Of a DNA stretch of 64,000 bases, positions 35,519 through 43,814 are shown piece by piece. This stretch comes from Jiulongibacter sp966250325. Its GTDB lineage: Bacteria; Bacteroidota; Bacteroidia; Cytophagales; Spirosomataceae. The stretch lies in assembly GCA_966250325.1 (NCBI GenBank), contig CBINGY010000016.1, positions 14,254-78,253 on the forward strand. Direction: 5' to 3'. Both the position numbers and the translations under genes were made by a program. Each line of letters opens with the position of its first letter. The stretch's first letter is position 1. The notes beneath the pieces are model-generated. The model saw only the letters and a list, made by a program, of their open reading frames with translations. It was not told the origin of the DNA and did not search any database.

Positions 35519-37384
35519 TTGAAGATACTAGGAATATCTGCTTTTTACCACGATTCCGCAGCCGCTATAATAGAAAACGGAGAAATTATTGCAGCCGCCC
35601 AGGAAGAACGTTTCACCAGAAAGAAACATGATCCCGGCTTTCCCACAAATGCCGTGAAGCATTGCCTGCAATATGCCGGAGCAAGCCTGAATGACTTAGA
35701 TGCCATTGTTTTCTACGACAAGCCGCTCCTTAAAATGGAACGTCTTCTGGAAACGTATTACGCCTTTTCACCAAAAGGGCTAAGATCATTTCTCACGGCC
35801 ATTCCAGTATGGCTTAAAGAGAAAATGTTTCTCAAAAGAATGCTCTACACTGAGCTGGAGGCCCTGGAAAAGTTTGATAAAAAGAAAGTTAAACTGCTTT
35901 TTCCTGAGCACCACCTCTCTCATGCAGCATCGGCGTTTTATCCTTCACCTTATGAAGATGCCGCTATACTTACACTGGATGGTGTAGGTGAATGGGCCAC
36001 AGCCTCCATTGGTCATGGGCAGGGAAAAGATATCAGTATACTTAAAGAACTGAAGTTCCCTCATTCACTGGGCCTTTTATACTCCGCGTTCACTTATTTC
36101 CTTGGCTTCAAAGTGAATTCAGGAGAATATAAATTGATGGGGCTTGCTCCATACGGCAGACATGGCTCTGCAGAAGTTGAAAAGTACAAGGAGATCATCA
36201 AAAAACATTTGATTGAGGTATATGAGGATGGATCTCTGTGGCTGAATCAGGACTATTTCAATTATTCTACCGGCCTTCGGATGGTGCATGATGATAAGTG
36301 GGAAAAGCTTTTTGGGTTTCCTACCCGCCCGGCAGAAAGTATGCTGGAGCAGCATCATTGTGATCTGGGTTTGGCTATTCAGGAGATTACCGAGGAAATT
36401 GTCATCCTGATGGCACAAGAAGCTAAACAGCTTACCGGAAGCAAAAATCTGGTTCTGGCTGGTGGTGTAGCTCTGAACTGCGTAGCCAATGGCAAGCTCC
36501 AGAATTCCGGAATCTTTGAAAATATTTTTATTCAGCCCGCAGCTGGGGATGCCGGTGGGGCTCTGGGAGCCGCTCAGGCCGCTTATCATATTTATTTTGT
36601 CAAGGAAAGAAAGGTAGACCCAACTACCCTCGATGCCATGAAGGGCTCCTATCTGGGCCCGGAATACACCGATTTGGATGTACGGCTCATGGCCAAAAAA
36701 TACGATGCCCCTGCCGAGTATTTTGAGAACTTCAGTGACTTGTCAAAGAAAACTGCCGCACTTCTGGCAGAAGGCAACGTAATCGGATGGTTTCAGGGGA
36801 GAATGGAGTTTGGTCCCAGGGCATTGGGAGCACGGAGTATCCTGGGAGATCCCAGAAACCCGGAGATGCAGAAAAAACTGAATCTGAAGATTAAGTACAG
36901 AGAGGGATTCAGGCCGTTTGCCCCGTCGGTTCTTGACAGCGAGATTGAGACGTATTTTGAATGCAAAACTCCCTCACCCTACATGCTACTGGTGCATGGA
37001 GTGCAGCCTCACAGAAGAAATAATACTCCGGAAAATTACGAGTCTCTTCCTATGATGGAAAAGCTTTATTTCCTGCGATCAGATTTACCTTCTATTACGC
37101 ATATTGACTATTCGGCCAGAATTCAATCGGTGCATGCTGAAACAAACCCGCGTTATCATGAGCTCATCAGTGATTTCAAGGCACAAACCGGAATTGGTGT
37201 AGTAGTAAATACAAGTTTCAATGTGCGTGGTGAGCCCATTGTTTGTACTCCAGAAGACGCATACCGATGTCTGATGAGAACAGAAATGGACTATCTGGTT
37301 GTCGGAAACTTTCTTTTCGACAAAAACCAACAGCCAAAATGGAACGAAACCCATAACTGGCGTGAAGAATTCGTATTAGATTAA
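35519..37384 (+). CDS. Carbamoyltransferase of the NodU/CmcH/TobZ family (SxtI-like)
   Basis: Enzyme that transfers a carbamoyl group from carbamoyl phosphate, through carbamoyl-adenylate, to a hydroxyl of a sugar or similar acceptor. The protein (about 621 residues from TTG at 35519) starts KILGISAFYHDSAAAI, has the metal-binding HHLSHAASAFYPSP and DGVGEWATAS of the Kae1-like domain, GGVALNCVANGKL, and the carbamoyl-phosphate-binding EFGPRALGARSILGDPR in the C-terminal domain. No ATG is available: TTG 35486, GTG 35501 and TTG 35519 are candidates, the last matching family N-termini. It is followed by DUF5989 and SxtJ genes, a trio also found in saxitoxin clusters. The acceptor here is unknown. 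Confidence 0.9.
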   Translation: MKILGISAFYHDSAAAIIENGEIIAAAQEERFTRKKHDPGFPTNAVKHCLQYAGASLNDLDAIVFYDKPLLKMERLLETYYAFSPKGLRSFLTAIPVWLKEKMFLKRMLYTELEALEKFDKKKVKLLFPEHHLSHAASAFYPSPYEDAAILTLDGVGEWATASIGHGQGKDISILKELKFPHSLGLLYSAFTYFLGFKVNSGEYKLMGLAPYGRHGSAEVEKYKEIIKKHLIEVYEDGSLWLNQDYFNYSTGLRMVHDDKWEKLFGFPTRPAESMLEQHHCDLGLAIQEITEEIVILMAQEAKQLTGSKNLVLAGGVALNCVANGKLQNSGIFENIFIQPAAGDAGGALGAAQAAYHIYFVKERKVDPTTLDAMKGSYLGPEYTDLDVRLMAKKYDAPAEYFENFSDLSKKTAALLAEGNVIGWFQGRMEFGPRALGARSILGDPRNPEMQKKLNLKIKYREGFRPFAPSVLDSEIETYFECKTPSPYMLLVHGVQPHRRNNTPENYESLPMMEKLYFLRSDLPSITHIDYSARIQSVHAETNPRYHELISDFKAQTGIGVVVNTSFNVRGEPIVCTPEDAYRCLMRTEMDYLVVGNFLFDKNQQPKWNETHNWREEFVLD

Positions 37385-37399
37385 CACAAATTTATTAAC

Positions 37400-37549
37400 A
37401 TGGACTTTCTATCTGATCTTTGGAATTTTTTGAAGGAGCGTAAAAAATGGTGGCTTACTCCGGTGATCATTGTCCTTCTGTTAATTGGTGTTTTGATTGT
37501 TATTGGTGGCGGCTCTGCCATAGCTCCCTTCATCTATACCTTGTTCTGA
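37400..37549 (+). CDS. DUF5989-family 49-residue membrane protein (SxtK-like)
   Basis: A 49-residue ORF starting MDFLSDLWNFLKERKKWWL, with one transmembrane helix (PVIIVLLLIGVLIVIGG) and the ending SAIAPFIYTLF. The short amphipathic Trp/Lys-rich N-terminus plus one helix is the DUF5989 pattern. It lies 15 bases after the carbamoyltransferase and one base before the SxtJ gene, so it is surely part of the same operon. Its role is unknown; homologues are encoded next to carbamoyltransferases, which suggests a membrane adaptor for that enzyme. Confidence 0.85.
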   Translation: MDFLSDLWNFLKERKKWWLTPVIIVLLLIGVLIVIGGGSAIAPFIYTLF

Positions 37550-37550
37550 T

Positions 37551-37913
37551 ATGGAAAAACAAAACAAATCACAGGTAATCTTAACCATGGTTATAGGTTT
37601 CCTGGTGCTTTATTTCATCTTTAAAGCAGACTGGCTGCTGTATGTGTCATTGGGTATTGGTGTGCTGGGTCTTTTTTCAGATACTTTTGCGGGCCTTATT
37701 ACCAAAGGCTGGCTGAAGTTTGGGGAAGTTCTAGGAAGAATAAATGGCAGCATACTTTTAACCCTCATTTTTTTCATTTTCCTTACTCCGATCGCACTCC
37801 TGATGAAATTGGTTAAGGGCTCTGATGAACTTCATTTAAAGAAGCAATCTGGTACCAATTACGCCACCAGAAACCACAAGTATGTGGCAGATGACATGAA
37901 GAATATCTGGTAA
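37551..37913 (+). CDS. SxtJ-family small membrane protein
   Basis: A 120-residue protein with three hydrophobic segments (about 10-25, 28-48, 68-85), including LVLYFIFKADWLLYVSLGIG and NGSILLTLIFFIFLTPIALL, and a charged C-terminal tail ending VADDMKNIW. This matches the SxtJ family, found beside NodU/CmcH-type carbamoyltransferases. It begins one base after the DUF5989 stop and is followed by a bidirectional terminator, so the operon ends here. Function unknown; a membrane platform for carbamoylation is the natural guess. Confidence 0.83.
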   Translation: MEKQNKSQVILTMVIGFLVLYFIFKADWLLYVSLGIGVLGLFSDTFAGLITKGWLKFGEVLGRINGSILLTLIFFIFLTPIALLMKLVKGSDELHLKKQSGTNYATRNHKYVADDMKNIW

Positions 37914-37939
37914 TTGATTGATTTTAGGATATAAAAGCA

Positions 37940-37970
37940 AAACCCCGACCGAATGGCCGGGGTTTCTTGT
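37940..37970. terminator. Bidirectional terminator between the SxtJ gene and xylA
   Basis: AAACCCCGACC (37940-37950) pairs with GGCCGGGGTTT (37955-37965) with one mismatch around a GAAT loop. T-rich sequence follows on the plus strand (CTTGTTTTG) and on the minus strand (TTTTGCTTTTA), so it can stop transcripts from both convergent genes. Confidence 0.8.
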
Positions 37971-38002
37971 TTTGTTGTACTCAACTCTCAGAATTGAGTA
38001 CC

Positions 38003-39343
38003 TCAAATGTATTGATTCAAAATCATTTCGTAAAGCTCCTGCTTGCCACTTATCTGAGCAGGCTCTCCTACTTCATGAGCTATTTTGCTCAGATCTTCCA
38101 GCGAAAGCTCTCCTTTTTCGAATTTAGCTCCGTTTCCGCTGTCAAAAGAAGCATAACGATCGGCTCTCATTTTTTTATACGGAGATTTGGTAAGAATGTC
38201 ATTTGCTATCAGCAAAGCACGGGCAAAAACATCCATGCCACCGATATGAGCAATGAAGATATCCTCCAGATCGGTAGAATTTCTACGTGTTTTAGCATCA
38301 AAATTAACGCCACCCGTCTTAAATCCACCTGTTTCGAGAATGATCAGCATGGCCTCTGTAAGCTCATAGATATCTACAGGAAACTGATCGGTATCCCAGC
38401 CGTTCTGATAATCTCCGCGGTTAGCATCAATTGAACCCAACATGCCCGCATCTGCAGCCATTTGAAGTTCATGAGCAAAGGTATGACCAGCCAGTGTAGC
38501 GTGGTTCACCTCCACATTGATGGCAAAATCTTTGGCAAGACCCTGTGCATTCAAAAATCCAATAACGGTCTGCGAGTCAAAATCATACTGATGTTTAGAA
38601 GGCTCTGCAGGTTTCGGCTCAATGTAATAGGTTCCATTAAAGCCATTTTTACGGCCATATTCTGACGCCACACGCAGAAACTGACCTAAATGATCAAGTT
38701 CTCTTTTTGTATTGGTATTTAACAGAGTCATGTATCCTTCTCTTCCTCCCCAGAAGGTATAACCTTCGCCACCGAGTTCAATCGTGGCGTCAATACAAGT
38801 CTTCACCTGAAGACCGGCATGGGCTACCACATCAAAATTGGGGTTGGTAGACGCCCCGTTCATATATCTCGGGTTAGAGAAAAGGTTGGCTGTTCCCCAC
38901 AAAAGCTTTACACCAGAGGCCGCTTGCTTTTGTTTGGCATAATCTACAATAGACCGCATGTTGCTTTCATACTCCTTCAGAGTGCTGCCTTCCGGAGACA
39001 TATCCACATCATGAAAGCACCACCAGCCCGCTCCCAGTTTGGTAAAAAATTCAAAGGCAGCATCCATTTTTTCATGAGCAGCGGCCAATGCATTGTTATT
39101 TGAATCCCAAGGGAAAGCCTTGGTACCCGGACCGAACGGATCGCCGCCCGTTCCACAGAAAGTATGCCAGTAGGCCACAGCAAAGCGTAGGTGATCACGC
39201 ATGGTTTTACCTGCCACTACGCGGTTTTCGTCGTACCACTTGAAAGCCATTGGATTATCAGACTCACGGCCTTCGTATTTAATAGGCTCCTTAATAAAGG
39301 GGAAGAATTCTTTGTCACCCAAAGTGACCGTTAAATGACTCAT
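38003..39343 (-). CDS. xylA: Xylose isomerase
   Basis: Converts D-xylose to D-xylulose in the cytosol, using two divalent metals. The 446-residue protein is a type II xylose isomerase: AYWHTFCGTGGDPFGPGT with the catalytic His, WGGREGY, YIEPKPAEPSKHQYDFD with the metal Glu, EVNHATLAGHTF, and DANRGDYQNGWDTDQFP with the metal Asps. It is preceded by a -7 box at 39383-39390 and ends at a bidirectional terminator. No xylulokinase is next to it. It fits with the GH67/uxuA genes as part of glucuronoxylan use. Confidence 0.97.
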   Translation of the reverse strand: MSHLTVTLGDKEFFPFIKEPIKYEGRESDNPMAFKWYDENRVVAGKTMRDHLRFAVAYWHTFCGTGGDPFGPGTKAFPWDSNNNALAAAHEKMDAAFEFFTKLGAGWWCFHDVDMSPEGSTLKEYESNMRSIVDYAKQKQAASGVKLLWGTANLFSNPRYMNGASTNPNFDVVAHAGLQVKTCIDATIELGGEGYTFWGGREGYMTLLNTNTKRELDHLGQFLRVASEYGRKNGFNGTYYIEPKPAEPSKHQYDFDSQTVIGFLNAQGLAKDFAINVEVNHATLAGHTFAHELQMAADAGMLGSIDANRGDYQNGWDTDQFPVDIYELTEAMLIILETGGFKTGGVNFDAKTRRNSTDLEDIFIAHIGGMDVFARALLIANDILTKSPYKKMRADRYASFDSGNGAKFEKGELSLEDLSKIAHEVGEPAQISGKQELYEMILNQYI

Positions 39344-39382
39344 CTCTAAGGAATTTGATTAATAATTCAAAATAATAAGTGT

Positions 39383-39390
39383 CAAATATA
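39383..39390 (-). promoter_or_regulatory. -7 promoter box of xylA
   Basis: On the minus strand this reads TATATTTG, a full match to TAnnTTTG. It lies about 40 bases upstream of the xylA ATG, giving a leader of about 30 bases. A TTTG occurs further upstream but at longer than usual spacing (24 bases). Confidence 0.45.
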
Positions 39391-39446
39391 CAATTAATAA
39401 AATAATTCAGTGTGCAAAGGTGTCCATTTTCTAATTATTCCCTAAT

Positions 39447-40160
39447 TCAAAGGCCAAATAAACGAAGGAAAACTGCCGCGACTATTGCCCCGCAAACCGG
39501 TGCTACCACCGGCAGCCAGGCATATCCCCAGTTACTGTCACCTTTTCCTTCAATAGGAAGGATCTGATGTGCAATACGCGGCCCCAAATCCCTGGCCGGA
39601 TTAATGGCATAACCGGTGGCACCACCTAAAGACAAACCTATTCCCCACACTAAAACTCCTACTAAATAAGGCTTGAGTCCCGAATCTGCCTGTCCGTAGA
39701 TCGAAATGACACCCACAATAAGGGCAAACGTTCCGATGAACTCTGAAACAAAATTGGCAGGGGTATGTTTTATCGCCGGCCCGGTACTGAACACGCCAAG
39801 TTTGGTAGACGTATCAGCGGTGCTTGCCCAATGAGGAAAATACATAAACCAAACCGCGGTGGCTCCAAGAATTGCCCCTATCATCTGAGCAAGAATGAAA
39901 GCCGGAACCTGAGAATAGTCTCCGCTTTGAACAGCCAGGGCAACAGTGACCGCCGGGTTGATATGGGCCGCCTCGCTGCCGAATTTCTGAGCAACAAAAA
40001 CACCCATGGTCACGGCAAAGGCCCAGCCTGTGGCGGTTACGATCCATCCGGAAGAATTACCATACGTTTTTGTGAGAGAAGTATTGGCATTTACACCGCA
40101 TCCAAGCAGTATCAGCATGAAAGTACCCACCAGTTCACCGGTGAAGTTTGTTGTTTCCAT
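39447..40160 (-). CDS. Aquaporin, glycerol-facilitator type
   Basis: MIP-family channel of 237 residues with six transmembrane segments and two pore motifs: HINPAVTVALA and AINPARDLGPRI. The Asp after the second NPAR is typical of GlpF-type aquaglyceroporins rather than strict water channels, so glycerol or other small polyols may pass. It sits upstream of xylA on the same strand with a 103-base gap containing a xylA promoter, and is divergent from purB. No glpK or glpD is nearby. Confidence 0.9.
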   Translation of the reverse strand: METTNFTGELVGTFMLILLGCGVNANTSLTKTYGNSSGWIVTATGWAFAVTMGVFVAQKFGSEAAHINPAVTVALAVQSGDYSQVPAFILAQMIGAILGATAVWFMYFPHWASTADTSTKLGVFSTGPAIKHTPANFVSEFIGTFALIVGVISIYGQADSGLKPYLVGVLVWGIGLSLGGATGYAINPARDLGPRIAHQILPIEGKGDSNWGYAWLPVVAPVCGAIVAAVFLRLFGL

Positions 40161-40192
40161 AGTTCATAGGGTTAATTGTCTGGGCAAATTAC

Positions 40193-40200
40193 TAATTTTG
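40193..40200 (+). promoter_or_regulatory. -7 promoter box of purB
   Basis: TAATTTTG is a full match to TAnnTTTG and lies 18 bases before the purB ATG at 40219. It supports the downstream start against the long open frame from 40006, which covers the aquaporin gene. No clear -33 TTTG was seen. Confidence 0.45.
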
Positions 40201-40218
40201 CAACTTAATAGATCGTTC

Positions 40219-41562
40219 ATGTCGCTTAATTCTTTAAACGCCATTTCGCCGGTAGATGGCAGATACCGCAGACACACCGAAAGTCTTGCTCCATTTTTCT
40301 CAGAACTGGGATTAATACATTACAGGGTCAGGGTTGAGATTGAATATTTCATCGCCCTGTGTGATATTCCACTTCCTCAGCTGGTAGGCTTTAACAAAGA
40401 CTTGTATCCGGCACTGCGGGCGATTTATACGTCATTTACCGAAACAGATGCCCTTGCCATTAAAGAAATTGAAAAAACTACAAACCATGATGTAAAGGCG
40501 GTAGAATACTTCATCAAAGAAAAGTTTGAAGGTTTGGGAATAGGCGAGCACGCTGAGTTTATACACTTCGGTCTTACTTCTCAGGATATTAACAATACCT
40601 CCATTCCCTTATCTCTGAAGGAGGCGTCTGCAGAAGTTCTCTTTCCGGAAATTCAAAAACTCATAGATACGCTTACTGCTTTGGCAGAGGAATGGAAAGA
40701 CATATCCATGCTGGCAAAAACCCATGGCCAGCCGGCTTCACCCACCCGACTGGGAAAGGAGCTGGAGGTTTTTGTGGAGCGACTTCAGGCTCAGTCAGCT
40801 CAATTAAAAGCGGTCCCTTTTTCGGCCAAGTTTGGAGGAGCTACAGGAAATTTCAATGCCCATCATGTGGCCTATCCTAAAAACGACTGGGTAGAATTTG
40901 GTAATAAATTCGTCAATGAAACGCTGGGACTGCACCGCAGTCAAAAAACCACGCAAATAGAACACTATGACAATCTGGCGGCCTATTCTGATGCACTGAA
41001 ACGCATCAATACCATTCTCATCGATTTCTCCAGAGATATCTGGACCTACGTGATGATGGAATATTTTAAGCAAAAAATTAAGGCGGGCGAGGTAGGTTCT
41101 TCGGCGATGCCGCATAAAGTAAATCCCATCGATTTTGAGAATGCAGAGGGAAATCTGGGTGTGGCTAATGCCCTGCTGGAACATTTCGCTGCCAAGCTGC
41201 CTATTTCTCGTCTGCAGAGAGATTTAACAGACTCTACCGTATTACGAAATCTGGGTGTTCCAATCGCCCATGTTTTGATCGCTCTCAAATCCTTGGAAAA
41301 AGGAATCGGTAAGCTTCAGCTCAATGAATCGGCCATTAACCGGGATCTGGAAGAAAACTGGGCCGTGGTGGCAGAAGCCATTCAAACCGTACTGAGAAGA
41401 GAAGGATTTCCAAAACCGTATGAAGCTTTGAAAGCCCTCACCCGAAAAAACGAGAAGATTACCGAGAAATCGATCAAAGAGTTTATTGAAACCCTTGACA
41501 TTTCAGATAAGGTCAAATATGAGCTGAAGGCCATCACTCCATTTACATACACCGGAGTGTAG
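40219..41562 (+). CDS. purB: Adenylosuccinate lyase
   Basis: Catalyses two fumarate-releasing steps of purine synthesis (SAICAR to AICAR, adenylosuccinate to AMP). The 447-residue protein starts MSLNSLNAISPVDGRYRRHT, has THGQPASPTRLGKE with the catalytic His, TSQDINNTSIPL, and the fumarase-superfamily signature GSSAMPHKVNPIDFENAEGN. The start at 40219 is chosen because the residues upstream in the open frame are antisense to the aquaporin gene. This is the E. coli-like long PurB group. Confidence 0.96.
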   Translation: MSLNSLNAISPVDGRYRRHTESLAPFFSELGLIHYRVRVEIEYFIALCDIPLPQLVGFNKDLYPALRAIYTSFTETDALAIKEIEKTTNHDVKAVEYFIKEKFEGLGIGEHAEFIHFGLTSQDINNTSIPLSLKEASAEVLFPEIQKLIDTLTALAEEWKDISMLAKTHGQPASPTRLGKELEVFVERLQAQSAQLKAVPFSAKFGGATGNFNAHHVAYPKNDWVEFGNKFVNETLGLHRSQKTTQIEHYDNLAAYSDALKRINTILIDFSRDIWTYVMMEYFKQKIKAGEVGSSAMPHKVNPIDFENAEGNLGVANALLEHFAAKLPISRLQRDLTDSTVLRNLGVPIAHVLIALKSLEKGIGKLQLNESAINRDLEENWAVVAEAIQTVLRREGFPKPYEALKALTRKNEKITEKSIKEFIETLDISDKVKYELKAITPFTYTGV

Positions 41563-41741
41563 TCTGCCACTTTGAAGAGTTGACATAGTACTATCTGGTT
41601 TTCTGTACGTATCTCCTACCGGAATTTTCATTTTGCCTCTTACTTCCTGGCTCAGAATGAATGGAACTAAATCAGGAAATGCCATTTTTTGCAGAGCAAA
41701 CTAATTTTTTCGTTTATTAACTAATTATTTAGTTTTGTTGA

Positions 41742-41749
41742 TATATTTG
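41742..41749 (+). promoter_or_regulatory. -7 promoter box of the ExbD gene
   Basis: TATATTTG matches TAnnTTTG exactly and lies 19 bases upstream of the ATG at 41769. It suggests the exbD-like gene is transcribed on its own rather than from purB. Confidence 0.45.
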
Positions 41750-41768
41750 GTCATAAATCAAAACCGAC

Positions 41769-42278
41769 ATGGCTGAATTACTAAACATTGAAACATCGAA
41801 ATCCAGAAAATCAGGTAAACCAGATATGACACCTCTGGTAGATTTGGGGTTCCTTTTGATTACTTTTTTCATTTATACCACCTCCTTCAACAAACCTGCT
41901 ACGCTTGACTTTGCCACGCCGAATCTGGATACGCAGCAAACCTCATCTGTAAATTTCAGAAATACCTTAACGCTTATACTGGGTGAAAAGAACAAGATTT
42001 ACTGGTATCAGAAAGAATTGAAAGAGCTAAAGGCAGATGATCTTAAAGAAACAAATTATTCTTCCAACGGTATCCGGAAACTGCTCAATGAGAAAAGGGC
42101 ATCTGCACCAAATAAAGAAAACTGGACAGTAATTATCAAGCCAACTGAACATGCCACCTGGGCAAACGCGGTAGATATCCTGGATGAAACCATCATTACG
42201 GGATCAGAGCGAAAGGCAGTTACAGAACTTACCGCCCGGGAAAATGAGCTTTACAGGTTGATTTCCTCAAATCTTTAA
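41769..42278 (+). CDS. ExbD/TolR-family biopolymer transport protein, orphan
   Basis: A 169-residue protein with a short cytoplasmic start, one transmembrane helix (about 22-40) bearing the conserved Asp25 in TPLVDLGFLLITFF, and a periplasmic domain. ExbD proteins work with ExbB to convert the proton gradient into force on TonB or other partners. No exbB or tonB gene lies beside it, so it probably joins a complex encoded elsewhere. It has its own -7 box and faces tcdA across 20 bases. Confidence 0.88.
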   Translation: MAELLNIETSKSRKSGKPDMTPLVDLGFLLITFFIYTTSFNKPATLDFATPNLDTQQTSSVNFRNTLTLILGEKNKIYWYQKELKELKADDLKETNYSSNGIRKLLNEKRASAPNKENWTVIIKPTEHATWANAVDILDETIITGSERKAVTELTARENELYRLISSNL

Positions 42279-42298
42279 GTTACTTAAATCCACACCTT

Positions 42299-43066
42299 TT
42301 ACTTTTTCTTGCGGGGTTTTACTTTCACAGGTCTTTTGACCAAAACCACTTCTTCGCCCGCCAGTTTCCTGATCACCACACTGGCCGCCACTCCGCCGAA
42401 AGCCGCCGGAAGATAGGAAATGGTACCATAAGCCGACTTCTTGAAGTTACTACCATCGGTGAGCATCAGAGATGACTTGTCCATTTCTTCCGTTGAAAAA
42501 ACAGCGAATATTTTCCCGGGTTTTACGCCTAAACGCTGAATTCGTTTACGCACATACCGGGCAAGTTTGCATTGATAGGTATCGTACAAATCGGCCACCC
42601 GGATCTGCGTAGGATCCATTTTTCCGCCAGCCCCCATAGAGCTTACTACGTTTACATTCAGATTAAAAGCCGTGGTTAGGAGCAATAATTTGGGACTCAG
42701 GCTGTCAATGCAATCCATCACATAGTCAAAAGGATGGGTAAGCAGTTCTTTGCACATATCCGGTGATAAAAACTCTTTTATACAATGAAGCCTGAGATCA
42801 GGATTAATATCTCTTAACCGTTCAGCCATAATATCTGCCTTGTAGATCCCGTGATTTGAGCTAAGGGCCGGCAATTGTCGGTTTCTGTTTGTAGGATCCA
42901 CCACATCGCCATCTATGATCGTCATCTCGCCTACACCCGCCCTGCAGATAAATTCAGCTGCAAATGACCCTACACCACCAAGTCCCACTACCAACACATG
43001 AGCCTTTTTTAGTTTGGCGATTCCCTCATCGCCCAATAAAAGTTGACTTCTGGAGAGCCAGTTCAT
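42299..43066 (-). CDS. tcdA: tRNA threonylcarbamoyladenosine dehydratase
   Basis: ThiF/E1-like ATP-dependent enzyme that cyclises t6A37 of tRNA to ct6A. The 255-residue protein shows VVGLGGVGSFAAEFICRAGVG (adenylate loop from residue 26, here the GLGGVGS core), DGDVVDPTNRNRQLPAL, DCIDSLSPKLLL and SSMGAGGKMDPTQIRVADL, typical of the CsdL/YgdL group. A basic tail (KVKPRKKK) ends the protein. Its ATG overlaps the stop of the TatD-family gene upstream, so the two are translationally coupled. Confidence 0.92.
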   Translation of the reverse strand: MNWLSRSQLLLGDEGIAKLKKAHVLVVGLGGVGSFAAEFICRAGVGEMTIIDGDVVDPTNRNRQLPALSSNHGIYKADIMAERLRDINPDLRLHCIKEFLSPDMCKELLTHPFDYVMDCIDSLSPKLLLLTTAFNLNVNVVSSMGAGGKMDPTQIRVADLYDTYQCKLARYVRKRIQRLGVKPGKIFAVFSTEEMDKSSLMLTDGSNFKKSAYGTISYLPAAFGGVAASVVIRKLAGEEVVLVKRPVKVKPRKKK

Positions 43067-43728
43067 ACAATTTGTTGAAAATTTCGATGAATACCTTCTG
43101 CAAGCTCGGGCAAAGATAGGCCTTTCAGCTTAGCGGTCTTTTGATAAATAGTTGAAATGGGTAAATCTGAGGTATCAGTTTCCAGAAACAAATTTTGAAT
43201 GGGACACACCCTCAAAGATTGCTGAACTTTCGTGGAGTTGCTCAAAAGGGCCTTCCCGAAAGAGAGGTAAAATCCTGCATCGGTAAGTTTTTGAGCTTCT
43301 GTTGCATTACCTGTAAAGCCGTGAATAATCATAGGGCAGGTAAAACGATTTCTTTTTTGAAATGCCAGAATATCTGAATAGGTTTTGACCAGATGAAGAA
43401 TCACAGGTTTCTTAAGTTCCTCAGCAAGAGCACACTGCTGTTTCAATATTTCTTCCTGAAAGGATAGCTGCGGACCACGTAACCGGTCCAGACCACACTC
43501 TCCTATGGCCAGATATTCCGAATTCTTCAAGGCCTCTTTCACTACAGCCCATTGATCAGGAAAAACCTGTTCATTGGTGTACCAGGGATGAACACCGATA
43601 CTTCTATAAGAGCTTGACGTGTGAATTGGCTCTAATTCAAGATTTAGGTTGACATACTGGTTTTGAACAGAAAAGGAAGTTTCCGGTTCAATCTGATGAC
43701 AGTGAATATTTATAAAATCTGCGTTCAT
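43063..43728 (-). CDS. TatD-family metal-dependent hydrolase
   Basis: Amidohydrolase-like TIM-barrel protein of 221 residues, shorter than the usual ~260. Metal-site motifs are visible: NIHCHQIE (HxH), GECGLDR, ILHLVK, IHGFTGN and ETDTSD. TatD members act as DNA exonucleases or D-aminoacyl-type hydrolases; the substrate here is not known. The stop overlaps the tcdA start by four bases. Confidence 0.85.
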   Translation of the reverse strand: MNADFINIHCHQIEPETSFSVQNQYVNLNLELEPIHTSSSYRSIGVHPWYTNEQVFPDQWAVVKEALKNSEYLAIGECGLDRLRGPQLSFQEEILKQQCALAEELKKPVILHLVKTYSDILAFQKRNRFTCPMIIHGFTGNATEAQKLTDAGFYLSFGKALLSNSTKVQQSLRVCPIQNLFLETDTSDLPISTIYQKTAKLKGLSLPELAEGIHRNFQQIV

Positions 43729-43814
43729 TCTGGAAACTCAAAAATATTCCATCTATTTGAGATTCCGGTTTTTTAAGTAGCTTCGAAACCAAATTACAAC
43801 CCATTACCAACCCT

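Noticed and set aside
40006..40218. N-terminal extension of purB
   Set aside because: The stretch is antisense to the aquaporin gene; the ATG at 40219 gives the normal PurB N-terminus and has a -7 box 18 bases upstream.
41503..41685. 60-residue minus-strand ORF at the end of purB
   Set aside because: It lies mostly antisense to purB and the upstream part has no recognisable family or supporting promoter beyond a weak TTAGTTTG. Not enough to call a gene.
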